Below, in pieces: positions 7,778 through 15,252 of a stretch of DNA of 64,000 nucleotides; position 1 is the first letter of the stretch; each line of letters starts with the position of its first letter. A program made the position numbers and the translations under genes. Source of the DNA: Lachnospiraceae bacterium (GTDB lineage Bacteria > Bacillota > Clostridia > Lachnospirales > Lachnospiraceae); contig CABJAB010000003.1 of NCBI GenBank assembly GCA_902363445.1, positions 186,001 to 250,000 of the forward strand, given 5' to 3'. The notes under the pieces were generated by a model. That model saw only the letters and a program-made list of their open reading frames with translations. It had not been told where the DNA came from and did not search any database.

Positions 7778-9277
7778 TTATTTTTGCATCTCCTCATGCA
7801 TTTCATACAAATACATACAATACCTGATATACATTCTCTTCTCTGCAGTGGTCAGATCTGCCAGCTGTTCAATCCGCCGCAGCCTGTTTTGAAGCGTCGT
7901 CCTGTGGATGAACAGATCTCTGGCCGTCTGTGTGCCGTTCATTTCATTATCCAGGTAGACCTTGAGCGTTTTCCAGCCGTCATACTCACTTTGCCCTTCC
8001 TCATTCCGCAATTGCAGCAGGCCCTCCGGCATCATGTATTCCAGAGGAAACTCCCCGACGCTATTATTGAGTCCATAGTACAAGGCATAATCCGAGAACA
8101 GATACAGGACCTCTTTCCGCTCCATGCTGTCTGCCGTCTCAAGCGCGGCCACAGCCTGCCGAAAATAAAATCTCGCCTTCCGCATATTTGTGAACCGGCC
8201 GCTCACTCCCGCATGACAGAATAATTTCTCCACGGTCTGCTCCAGATTCTCCGGCAGCCCTCCCATAAGAACACCTAAAGGCCTCACCGGAATGAGCACC
8301 GCCGCATATGGCTCTGAATGAAGAGCCAGACTTCCGGGAAATGAGGTCTCCACCTGTTCGCAGAGGTATTCGGCCGGAAGGCTTTCCATGATACCCGACG
8401 GCCTCGCTGCCAGGCACACCCAGCTGCTCCTCTCCCTGGGAACTGTACTGAGCGCTTTCAAAAGGCGGGAATCACTGACCGGCATGCAGCCTAATAAATC
8501 CCGAAAAACCGTTTTCAGCGTGACAAGGCTGCTCTTTCCGCTTTCCGCCTGCTTTCCCACAGCCGCGCTGGCATATTGAAAAAAGAACTTGAAAAGCTCC
8601 AGCTGTCCAGGCGTATGGGGAGAATCTGCACTGGCCAATGTAAGAAGACCCTGATAGCTGTCCTGTTTATAAATATTAATACAATAAACATCGCTGCCAT
8701 CCGAATGATAAATAAACGGCTCTCTCATGGCGATATTCCTGGCATGGGTATCCGAAAAGCTTTTGGCTCTGTCAGCGCTTAAAACCGTGCCAATCATCGA
8801 AGAGTTGCCTCCGTCTGGATTCGCCTGCGCCACAATTTCCAAATGTTTGTTGCAAAAAGCAATGGAATCATTCAGAAGCGGCGCTGTGATCCGTATCATC
8901 TCTCCGATATCCGCCGTCTTGTCCAAAATCCTTCTCAGATCATCACGCCAGTTTTCATATTTGGCAAACGTATCCTGAAGTACATTGAACACCAAAAGCA
9001 GATTTGTCTCTGATGGAATGGAAAACAGACGGCAGCACCGCGGATTCCAGGAAGCGGGCATCCGCCCTCCTACGCAGATCAGCAGGCACCCGGATACCTT
9101 CTGCGGCTCCGGCAGTTCCCCGGCCCTCCCCACGCAGATCATTCCGGTACGGTACTCCATTCCCTCCCGAAAAAAGAGCGGAGGCTCCAGAGTCAGGGAA
9201 TAAATTTCTTTTCCGCAGCATATTACCTCAAAATGTTCGGCCAGACTCTGATAAAGAATATCTGCATTGAGCTTCAT
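7778..9277 (-). CDS. PucR-type transcriptional regulator
   Basis: About 499 residues. The C-terminal 55 residues (from LKVYLDNEMNGTQTARDLF to RRIEQL) form the helix-turn-helix of the PucR / CdaR family, with the typical HRTTLQNRLRRIE recognition helix. The middle has the GGDEF-like region found before this domain, and the N-terminal half is a sensor part with no clear motif. The chosen start at 9277 follows GGGAGGGG; longer in-frame readings from 9373 lack this. It lies directly upstream of, and on the same strand as, the SDR/MFS island and is separated from it by its own terminator, so it is the obvious candidate regulator of that operon (inference from position). A perfect inverted repeat at 9354-9373 could be its own operator. 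Confidence 0.85.
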   Translation of the reverse strand: MKLNADILYQSLAEHFEVICCGKEIYSLTLEPPLFFREGMEYRTGMICVGRAGELPEPQKVSGCLLICVGGRMPASWNPRCCRLFSIPSETNLLLVFNVLQDTFAKYENWRDDLRRILDKTADIGEMIRITAPLLNDSIAFCNKHLEIVAQANPDGGNSSMIGTVLSADRAKSFSDTHARNIAMREPFIYHSDGSDVYCINIYKQDSYQGLLTLASADSPHTPGQLELFKFFFQYASAAVGKQAESGKSSLVTLKTVFRDLLGCMPVSDSRLLKALSTVPRERSSWVCLAARPSGIMESLPAEYLCEQVETSFPGSLALHSEPYAAVLIPVRPLGVLMGGLPENLEQTVEKLFCHAGVSGRFTNMRKARFYFRQAVAALETADSMERKEVLYLFSDYALYYGLNNSVGEFPLEYMMPEGLLQLRNEEGQSEYDGWKTLKVYLDNEMNGTQTARDLFIHRTTLQNRLRRIEQLADLTTAEKRMYIRYCMYLYEMHEEMQK

Positions 9278-9353
9278 GATACCCCTCCCTCTTCCCCTAA
9301 GGAATCCTGTATCCGTCAAAGTGATGAACCGCATTACCCCTTTGTCCATCACA

Positions 9354-9373
9354 TTGTACTTATAAAAGTACAA
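9354..9373. promoter_or_regulatory. Perfect inverted repeat upstream of the PucR-type gene
   Basis: TTGTACTT (9354-9361) and AAGTACAA (9366-9373) are exact reverse complements with a 4-nt spacer. It sits about 77 nt before the chosen start codon of the regulator. This geometry suits binding of a dimeric regulator, probably the PucR-type protein itself; no T-run follows on either strand, so it is not a terminator. Confidence 0.55.
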
Positions 9374-9460
9374 TTTTTTATATCATACCATTCTTTGAAA
9401 AAAGCGTCAATCCGCACAGCCGCTCTGCGTTTAAAATAAAATCTGATTCTGAATTTTGAA

Positions 9461-9491
9461 GGTATAAAAACGGAACATTTCAATCATACTA
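9461..9491 (+). promoter_or_regulatory. Putative sigma-G promoter of the spoVAA-AB-AC operon
   Basis: GGTATA (9461-9466), an 18-nt spacer and CATACTA (9485-9491). The -10 matches the sigma-G consensus exactly and the -35 matches it in five of six positions. The first gene starts 34 nt downstream. spoVA operons are known sigma-G targets. Confidence 0.75.
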
Positions 9492-9524
9492 TCACCAGAT
9501 AATGACAGAAAAGGAGCTGATGAT

Positions 9525-9746
9525 ATGTGTTGCTCAAAAACAAAGAAATGGATTATAGGACTGCTTCTTCTGGCGGCTGTCGTTGCAGTAATCTGTTATG
9601 TAGTTTCCATGAAGGAAGGAAACAGCCAGAACAAAGGAACGCTGGTCCAGTCGGTAAAGGACGGCGGCGAGCTTCTGCAGGAAAAGCTCAAGGACGGGAG
9701 CATGTTCCTGTGTGAAAAAATCAGTAAGGCGGCGAGAAAGATATGA
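9525..9746 (+). CDS. Small single-pass membrane protein, first gene of the spoVAA-AB-AC operon
   Basis: A 73-residue protein that I do not recognise. After MCCSKTKK comes one hydrophobic segment (about residues 9-27: WIIGLLLLAAVVAVICYVV), then a charged, amphipathic C-terminal part, so it is probably anchored in the inner forespore membrane with the tail exposed. AAAGGAG precedes the ATG. Its stop overlaps the spoVAA start (ATGA), which implies translational coupling, and it follows the sigma-G promoter directly. The context makes a forespore role linked to the SpoVA channel likely, but this is inference. Confidence 0.75.
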   Translation: MCCSKTKKWIIGLLLLAAVVAVICYVVSMKEGNSQNKGTLVQSVKDGGELLQEKLKDGSMFLCEKISKAARKI

Positions 9747-10369
9747 GCGAAGTCCTCTATCTGAAATTGAATCAGAACACAGAGGTCCATGAAAGAGATG
9801 TATTTCTGGGGCAGCTGGGAAGTATCTGGTGCAGGGACAAGGCGATTGAAAGTAAATGCAAGGCCATCAAGGTAATAAACATCCAGGCGAACAAGAAAGA
9901 ACGCTATGTTTTGTCTGTCATGGATCTGATCAAACAGATGGAAAAGCTGGACAACCGGGTGGAGATCAATAATATAGGTGAAACAGATTGTATTATCGAT
10001 TACCAGCCGAATCTCAAACCGAGTCCTGTCTGGGACTGGCTGAAGGCGGCGGCGGTCTGCATCGTGGCGTTTTTCGGAGCGGCTTTTGCCATCATGACCT
10101 TTAATAATGACGGAGACGTGACCAATGTATTCGGCCATCTCTATTATCAGGTCATGGGAGTACAGGCCGGCGGGCCGACGATATTGGAATTCACCTATTC
10201 CATCGGTCTGCCTCTGGGAATCATCGTATTCTTCAATCATTTTACCAAGGCCGCGCTTTCCAAGGATCCGACTCCCATCGAGGTTCAGATGCGAACTTAT
10301 GAGACGGATGTAAATACTACCTTGATCCAAAATGCGAGCAGGGAGGAATCAGGCATTGATGTTTCTTAA
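9743..10369 (+). CDS. spoVAA: Stage V sporulation protein AA
   Basis: SpoVAA is a membrane component of the SpoVA complex required for dipicolinic acid uptake into the forespore. The 208 residues match the usual length. The N-terminal half (about 1-90) is soluble and beta-rich, followed by PSPVWDWLKAAAV and two hydrophobic segments around residues 95-115 and 148-165, with the family-typical GLPLGIIVFFNHF. It overlaps the upstream small gene by 4 nt and the downstream spoVAB start by 11 nt. Forespore-specific expression from the sigma-G promoter at 9461-9491 is expected. Confidence 0.93.
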   Translation: MSEVLYLKLNQNTEVHERDVFLGQLGSIWCRDKAIESKCKAIKVINIQANKKERYVLSVMDLIKQMEKLDNRVEINNIGETDCIIDYQPNLKPSPVWDWLKAAAVCIVAFFGAAFAIMTFNNDGDVTNVFGHLYYQVMGVQAGGPTILEFTYSIGLPLGIIVFFNHFTKAALSKDPTPIEVQMRTYETDVNTTLIQNASREESGIDVS

Positions 10370-10778
10370 ATATCTGTTTTTAGGCCTGGTGGGCCTGTGT
10401 GCCGGCGGAGTGATCGCGGCCGGTATCTTCGCATTTATCGTCACCATAGGCGTGGTGATCCGCCTTATCGGCAAGACGCATACCGGCAAGCATATCCGGC
10501 TGATCGAGGACTTTATCGTGGCCGGAGGAACGCTAGGCAATATCGTGAACCTTTATGAAATCGCGGTCCCAGGCGGCTATCCGGTCCTTCTTCTATTCGG
10601 CCTTGGGGCCGGCGTGTTCGTGGGATGCCTGATCATGTCCCTGGCGGAAACGCTCAACGCGCTTCCCGTATTAAGCAGGAGGATCCACCTGACCACCGGG
10701 TTGCAATATGTGATACTGAGCATCGCAGCCGGAAAAGGGCTCGGAGCGGCCGTCTATTTTATCTTTAATATTCACTGA
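10359..10778 (+). CDS. spoVAB: Stage V sporulation protein AB
   Basis: About 139 residues, strongly hydrophobic with four predicted membrane segments, as in SpoVAB of Bacillus. It acts with SpoVAA and SpoVAC in the inner forespore membrane. Recognisable features are the glycine-rich first segment (GLVGLCAGGVIAAG), the FVGCLIMSLAETLNALPVL block and the RRIHLTTGLQYVILSIAAGK ending. The ATG at 10359 is chosen because it begins the hydrophobic segment and has GGGAGGA upstream; it overlaps the end of spoVAA. Confidence 0.93.
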   Translation: MFLKYLFLGLVGLCAGGVIAAGIFAFIVTIGVVIRLIGKTHTGKHIRLIEDFIVAGGTLGNIVNLYEIAVPGGYPVLLLFGLGAGVFVGCLIMSLAETLNALPVLSRRIHLTTGLQYVILSIAAGKGLGAAVYFIFNIH

Positions 10779-10796
10779 CAGAGAGGAACTGGAATT

Positions 10797-11321
10797 ATGA
10801 AAGAAGAACAGGGTGTAAAGAACCAGGGAAATGCGGAAAATGGGGAAATACCCCTGCCCGATGAGACAATGCAGCCAAAGGAATATGAGCAGTATGTGAA
10901 AAAGGTGACGCCGACGCACAATACCCCGCTCAATATGTGCAAAGCATTCCTGACCGGCGGTATCATCTGCACGATCGGCCAGTGGTTCACCAACATTTTC
11001 CTGAACAATGGACTGGAAAAAGACGCAGCAAGCGCATGGACGCTTCTGATTCTGATCGGAAGCGCAATCATTTTGACCGGACTTAATATTTTCCCCAAGA
11101 TCGTCACCTTCGGCGGCGCGGGAGCCCTGGTACCAATAACCGGTTTTGCCAACTCCGTAGTTGCGCCTGCAATTGAATATAAAAAAGAAGGACATATTTT
11201 CGGTATTGGATGTAAAATATTTACGATCGCAGGGCCTGTAATCCTCTATGGAGTATTTGCCTCCTGGATTGCCGGGATCCTGTATTGGATACTAAACATG
11301 GCCGGAGTGTACTGGGCATAA
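10797..11321 (+). CDS. spoVAC: Stage V sporulation protein AC
   Basis: SpoVAC is a mechanosensitive-channel-like membrane protein thought to release Ca-DPA at germination. The 174 residues carry a longer hydrophilic N-terminus (about 38 residues) than Bacillus SpoVAC, followed by the family core: NMCKAFLTGGIICTIGQW, FGGAGALVPITGFANS and IEYKKEGHIFGIGCKIF. In most spore formers spoVAD follows directly. Here a 70-residue unknown gene and a terminator follow, and spoVAD lies 10 kb away on the other strand. GAGAGGAAC precedes the ATG at suitable spacing. Confidence 0.95.
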   Translation: MKEEQGVKNQGNAENGEIPLPDETMQPKEYEQYVKKVTPTHNTPLNMCKAFLTGGIICTIGQWFTNIFLNNGLEKDAASAWTLLILIGSAIILTGLNIFPKIVTFGGAGALVPITGFANSVVAPAIEYKKEGHIFGIGCKIFTIAGPVILYGVFASWIAGILYWILNMAGVYWA

Positions 11322-11386
11322 AAGGTCAGGCAGCAGAAACAGAATCAGCAAATCATATACGAAGAAGCGGGAAGGGAGCTGACGAT

Positions 11387-11599
11387 ATGGAAAACAAGTG
11401 GAATATTGGCGAGGGCGGCGACATGCCCATCGGTTTTGGCCTGTCCCTGGCGGCAAATTCAAAATCCATGGAGGCTTTTGCCAACATGTCAGACGCAGAA
11501 AAAGAGAACACCGTTGAAAAGAGCCGTCAAATGCACACTAGGCAGGATATGGAACGTTTTGTGAACAGTCTTGGGGAAGAAAAAGACCGGTTTCGATAA
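11387..11599 (+). CDS. Small conserved-looking soluble protein after spoVAC
   Basis: A 70-residue protein starting at 11387 behind GAAGGGAGC. It begins MENKWNIGEGGDMPIGFGLS, then has a short helical stretch (MEAFANMSDAEKENTVEKS) and a charged end. Small proteins with a similar IGFG start exist in other Clostridia, but I know no function for them. It is the last gene of the spoVAA-AB-AC transcript, just before a strong terminator, and so is probably made in the forespore. There is no signal peptide or membrane segment. Confidence 0.7.
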   Translation: MENKWNIGEGGDMPIGFGLSLAANSKSMEAFANMSDAEKENTVEKSRQMHTRQDMERFVNSLGEEKDRFR

Positions 11600-11609
11600 A
11601 AGGAAAACT

Positions 11610-11649
11610 ACACCTCCAGAGAAGAGCACACTTCTCGGGGGGTGTTTTT
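11610..11649 (+). terminator. Rho-independent terminator of the spoVAA-AB-AC operon
   Basis: ACACCTCC...AGAAG pairs with CTTCT...GGGGTGT around a short loop, followed by TTTTTA. It separates this operon from the convergent sigF gene, whose stop lies 23 nt further on. Confidence 0.85.
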
Positions 11650-11671
11650 ATTAGCTAAGATACCCTTATAT

Positions 11672-12385
11672 TCACAGACGCCTCCTCATGGACTGCAGAA
11701 TCTTCTTTTCCAGGCGGGACACCTGCACCTGGGATATCCCCAGCTCTTCCGCTACCTGTGTCTGCGTCTTATCCATATAATAACGCATCACAATGAGCCG
11801 CTGCTCCTGCGGCGCCAGTTCCTTTAACAGCCTCGTGATCACAATCTTATTTAAGACACCCTCGTCTTCTTCTCTTCCATCCTCCAGCTTGTCTATCAGA
11901 TATATAGCGTTTCCGTCACCGTGATAAATGGTCTTGTAAAGGGATTCTACCTCAGCGCCGGACTCCATGGCTGCGGCCAGCTCCGTCGGCTCCACTTGAA
12001 GCGCAGCCGCCAGCTCGTCCAGCGTAGGTTCCCTTCCCAAGGACACTCCCAGCTTTTCCTTTTCCGCCCTTGCCTTTGTCGCCATTTCTTTCAGTGACCG
12101 GCTGATCTTGATCATGCCGTCATCCCGGAGGAAACGCTTGATCTCGCCGGTTATCATCGGTATTGCATAAGTGGAGAACCTGACATCAAACGACATATCG
12201 AATTTATCAATGGCCTTTATAAGCCCGATGCTTCCTATCTGAAACAAATCCTCCGGTTCATGGCCGCGGCCCAGAAATCTCCGAACGACACTCCAGATAA
12301 GACCCATGTTTTCCGATACCAGCCTGTCTCTCGCCTCTTTATCCCCTGCGTGTGCCGATTGGATCAATTCCATTGTCTCGTCCAT
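11672..12385 (-). CDS. sigF: RNA polymerase sporulation sigma factor F
   Basis: Sigma-F directs the first forespore-specific transcription and is held inactive by SpoIIAB. About 237 residues with region 2 (ENMGLIWSVVRRFLGRGHEPEDLFQIGSIGL spans it; RFSTYAIPMITGEIKRFLRD follows), region 3 and a region 4 helix-turn-helix (TQTQVAEELGISQVQVSRLE). The ATG at 12385 follows AAGGAGG; longer readings do not. It is the third gene of spoIIAA-spoIIAB-sigF, 17 nt after spoIIAB. Downstream genes would normally be spoVA genes on this strand; here they are inverted. Confidence 0.96.
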   Translation of the reverse strand: MDETMELIQSAHAGDKEARDRLVSENMGLIWSVVRRFLGRGHEPEDLFQIGSIGLIKAIDKFDMSFDVRFSTYAIPMITGEIKRFLRDDGMIKISRSLKEMATKARAEKEKLGVSLGREPTLDELAAALQVEPTELAAAMESGAEVESLYKTIYHGDGNAIYLIDKLEDGREEDEGVLNKIVITRLLKELAPQEQRLIVMRYYMDKTQTQVAEELGISQVQVSRLEKKILQSMRRRL

Positions 12386-12402
12386 ACACGCCTCCTTATG
12401 TA

Positions 12403-12966
12403 TCACAGCGGAAAAATTGAGCCTATCCGTTTTACCATCCGGACCTCTGTCCCTTTTCCCGGTTCCGATTCCACTGTCACCTCATCCATGAAGGCCTCCA
12501 TGAATGAAAATCCCATGCCCGAACGCTCCTTAGAAGGCTTTGATGTATAGAGCGGCTCCATTGCCTGCTTCACATTGGCAATACCTACTCCTTCGTCTCT
12601 CACAACAATGGTCAGACTCTTGTCCGCTATGGTGAGATCCAGATGCACCATCCCTATCTCCTTCTCATATCCATGAATGATGGCATTGGTCACCGCCTCG
12701 GAAACCGCCGTCTTGATATCCTCTATTTCCTCGACCGTGGGATCCAGCCTGGCTGCGAACACCGCCGACACCACTCTGGCAAACTGCTCATTGTGGGAAT
12801 AGCTTTCAAATTCCAGATGGACGGTCTCACCGCCTCTGTCTTTCTTTTTTGATTCCATATTCATATTTCCTTCTAGTTTTCTGTCCATATCCGGCCCCTC
12901 ATCCTCCTTCCGGTCTCTTTCCGTTTTCACAGCTTCTGTCCTTTCTGTTTCCACAGCATTCTTCAT
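12403..12966 (-). CDS. spoIIAB: Anti-sigma F factor and SpoIIAA kinase, with charged N-terminal extension
   Basis: SpoIIAB binds sigma-F and phosphorylates SpoIIAA; it is a GHKL-fold ATPase/kinase. The core begins at about residue 48 (VHLEFESYSHNEQFAR) and shows the N box (AVSEAVTNAIIHGYE), the G1 box (VRDEGVGI) and the G2 region (ERSGMGFSFMEAFMDEV). The usual length is about 145; this reading has 187 because about 44 charged residues precede the core. The ATG at 12966 has GAAAGGGGA seven nt upstream, directly after the spoIIAA stop. Alternative ATGs at 12864 and 12858 (behind AGAAGGA) would give a normal-length protein, so the extension is not certain. Confidence 0.93.
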   Translation of the reverse strand: MKNAVETERTEAVKTERDRKEDEGPDMDRKLEGNMNMESKKKDRGGETVHLEFESYSHNEQFARVVSAVFAARLDPTVEEIEDIKTAVSEAVTNAIIHGYEKEIGMVHLDLTIADKSLTIVVRDEGVGIANVKQAMEPLYTSKPSKERSGMGFSFMEAFMDEVTVESEPGKGTEVRMVKRIGSIFPL

Positions 12967-12967
12967 T

Positions 12968-13306
12968 TTATCTTCCCCTTTCCTCGTTCTGGCCGTCCCA
13001 GCTTTGAATGATGCGGTAAATTCCTGACATCTCCAGAATCTTCTTCACCCTGGGGCTTGCGTCTTTCACAAATACCTCCCCGCCCACAGCCGCCATTTCT
13101 TTATAGCGGCCCAGGATCATCCCGATTCCTGAACTGTCCATGAAATCCGTTTTGGAAAAGTCAAAGACCAGTCTTGTGACCTTTCGCTTTCCCCGCGCTT
13201 CGGCGATTCCCAATTTCATCTCCTGGCTGCTGTGATGGTCCACCTCCTTCGGCATCAGCGCATAAAGCACCGTACCTCTGACCTTATAGTTTGCCCCATT
13301 TTCCAC
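12968..13306 (-). CDS. spoIIAA: Anti-anti-sigma factor SpoIIAA
   Basis: SpoIIAA releases sigma-F from SpoIIAB; its unphosphorylated form binds the anti-sigma factor. It is a STAS-domain protein of 112 residues, close to the family length. The phosphorylated serine is in DFMDSSGIGMILGRYK. The start is a GTG at 13306 with AGGAGGAATAG eight nt upstream; the open frame extends further but without another site. It is first in the operon, which is preceded by a strong terminator for the upstream TPR gene. I found no convincing sigma-H promoter in the 90-nt leader. Confidence 0.94.
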   Translation of the reverse strand: MENGANYKVRGTVLYALMPKEVDHHSSQEMKLGIAEARGKRKVTRLVFDFSKTDFMDSSGIGMILGRYKEMAAVGGEVFVKDASPRVKKILEMSGIYRIIQSWDGQNEERGR

Positions 13307-13400
13307 TTTTCTATTCCTCCTGCTCTGCGGATATTTCACTTTGTTTTTACATTTCTCACCGACCGCCGGCGTTTTATGCCGGAATTCCTCGGATTTTCTG

Positions 13401-13446
13401 CAAAAAAAGGAACACATACAAATCATTTTTCCTTTGTATGTGTTCC
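13401..13446 (-). terminator. Rho-independent terminator after the TPR gene
   Basis: Fourteen-bp perfect stem GGAACACATACAAA / TTTGTATGTGTTCC around a 10-nt loop, followed on the minus strand by TTTTTTT. It isolates the spoIIA operon from the TPR gene. Confidence 0.9.
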
Positions 13447-13507
13447 TTATACTTTCTATTCGCCGGGCCTGTCCGCCCGCGCGGCAGACAGCATGTCCGC
13501 CTTTTTT

Positions 13508-14905
13508 CTAATAACCTCTCTGCTGAAGCGCCTGAGCGCCCCATGTGGTCCCTGAATACGTGGGATTGTCAATGAGCTGGTTATAATAGCTCACGGCGGT
13601 TCCCCAGTCACTGAGGTTCTGGTAGCATACGCCTATATAGAAGATCACCTCCGGATAATCCGGCTGGAGCTCCAGGCACTTCGCAAAATACACCCTGGCC
13701 GTCTCCCAGTTCCTGGCATCGTATGCCGTCTTGCCCAGATTAAACAGGTTCTGTACGCCGCTGTCCTTGAACTCCGAGTTCAGGGAATTGTATACGCTCT
13801 GGAAAGTCTCGTTGGTCACCAGGCTGGGATCTATGGAAGAAATGGAGTCCATGGCCCCGATATAATCCCCGCTGGCCTTCAGCGTCAGCACGTTCAGAAG
13901 CTTATTGTATTCATTGATGATGCCGCCCTCGCCTGTATAAGCGGCCAGCTCATTTTGGAGATTGCTCTTTTCTTCATTCAGGCTGTCAATCTGCCCCTGA
14001 AGGCCGGTGATATTCGTATCCCGCTCCGCGATCTTTTCATTGTAGGTCAGAATATTTTCATTGAAGCTGGTATTCAGCGCCTTTTCCTTCACCGGCAGGA
14101 TCAGGAAATACGTAAACAGCACCCCGACTACAAGACCCGCCGCCAGCAAAAGCACTGTGGCCCAGCTGCCCGTCCCCTCCCGGTAGGTGGGCACGATGGC
14201 TTCATCCCGGACCGCATCCTCGAACAGATCCCGCTCCACATTCTTTCTGGCCTGCTTCCTGCTCTTTTCCTTCGCGATCGCCTTTTTATTTTTCGCAATG
14301 TCCTTGAGCTCGTCCAAATAAGAAAGTGCCGCCGTATTGTTCACGTCGATGGTCAGAATCGCCCGGATGGTCTTTTCGGCTTTTGCATACTCCTCCTTTT
14401 TCAGGTAGAGGAGCCCCAGGAGCTGATACGCTTTCACAAACCTGGGATTCATACTGATGACCTTTTTGGCTTGCAGAAGCGCCAGATCCTCACTGTCGTG
14501 GCGGGCATAGTACAAAGCCTGGTTGAACTTCTTCAAGGTCTGGTTCATCTGATTCAGCCTGGACTGCCTGGACTGGAGCTTTCTAAGATACTCTGCAGCC
14601 AGATTATCCTCCGGCTGGAGATTCTTGCTGATGACCCATTCTGCCAGCGCATCCACGGTCTCACCCATTTCATAGTAAATGAGTCCCAGGAGGTTTCTGG
14701 CATCCGTATTCTTTTTATATAGATCAAGACTTTTTCTGAGATAAACGGCCGCGCCGCTCAAATCCCGCACCTTTGCCTTTTCCAGCCCCACATTATAGTA
14801 CGTGTTGGAGGCCTTGACTACTTTCCTGTACAGGGACACGTCTCGTCCGCAGACAGGGCAGTATTTTCCGGTGCCCATCTGATGATGGCAATATAAACAT
14901 TCCAT
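13508..14905 (-). CDS. Zinc-ribbon and TPR repeat membrane protein
   Basis: A 465-residue protein starting with a zinc-ribbon (CLYCHHQMGTGKYCPVCG: two CxxC pairs), then an array of TPR-like helical repeats (about 30-200), a basic linker, one membrane segment (about 248-270: ATVLLLAAGLVVGVLFTYFL), a coiled-coil (about 280-320) and further TPR repeats at the C-terminus (NLGKTAYDARNWETARVYFA, YIGVCYQNLSDWGTAVSYY). This layout suggests a scaffold with cytosolic and extracytoplasmic protein-binding parts; the partner is unknown. The gene follows a 50-codon open frame with a gap of only 7 nt. Confidence 0.8.
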   Translation of the reverse strand: MECLYCHHQMGTGKYCPVCGRDVSLYRKVVKASNTYYNVGLEKAKVRDLSGAAVYLRKSLDLYKKNTDARNLLGLIYYEMGETVDALAEWVISKNLQPEDNLAAEYLRKLQSRQSRLNQMNQTLKKFNQALYYARHDSEDLALLQAKKVISMNPRFVKAYQLLGLLYLKKEEYAKAEKTIRAILTIDVNNTAALSYLDELKDIAKNKKAIAKEKSRKQARKNVERDLFEDAVRDEAIVPTYREGTGSWATVLLLAAGLVVGVLFTYFLILPVKEKALNTSFNENILTYNEKIAERDTNITGLQGQIDSLNEEKSNLQNELAAYTGEGGIINEYNKLLNVLTLKASGDYIGAMDSISSIDPSLVTNETFQSVYNSLNSEFKDSGVQNLFNLGKTAYDARNWETARVYFAKCLELQPDYPEVIFYIGVCYQNLSDWGTAVSYYNQLIDNPTYSGTTWGAQALQQRGY

Positions 14906-14912
14906 AAAATTC

Positions 14913-15065
14913 CTACTCTCTGCCGTCCTGTTCGTACTGTTCTTTCAAAAACTCCACCATGATATCCGTCACATCTGTGATGTCCCGGTTCACGATGGTA
15001 TCCTCCACCTGGTCAATATCCCGGCTGGGCTTGAATTTGGCCAGCTCTTCTTCAAAATTCAGCAT
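14913..15065 (-). CDS. 50-residue acidic protein coupled to the TPR gene
   Basis: MLNFEEELAKFKPSRDIDQV starts this small acidic, mostly helical protein; it ends KEQYEQDGRE. The ATG at 15065 is preceded by GAGAGGAT. Its stop lies 7 nt before the start of the zinc-ribbon/TPR gene, so both are probably translated from one message. No homologue is known to me; the even charge pattern and tight coupling argue for a real gene. Confidence 0.65.
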   Translation of the reverse strand: MLNFEEELAKFKPSRDIDQVEDTIVNRDITDVTDIMVEFLKEQYEQDGRE

Positions 15066-15252
15066 ACAGACTCATCCTCTCTAAAATCACAGATACAAAA
15101 AGTATATCATAGTTTCCATGAATGCACACCTTCAAAATTCTTAAAATTTTCTATATGTGCAAGAAGTATTCTACTACAAATTACCATTTTTTACAATTGA
15201 AAAAGGCCGACAGAAATCGCCATACTTTTCAGCTCTCCGGACTTTTCCACGA

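Noticed and set aside
12306..12550. Small plus-strand frames across sigF and spoIIAB
   Set aside because: Antisense shadows of known sporulation genes without start signals.
13360..13380. CCGGC...GCCGG hairpin upstream of spoIIAA considered as part of a sigma-H promoter
   Set aside because: No GAAT-type -10 occurs at proper distance from the AGGAAT-like element, so no promoter was called.
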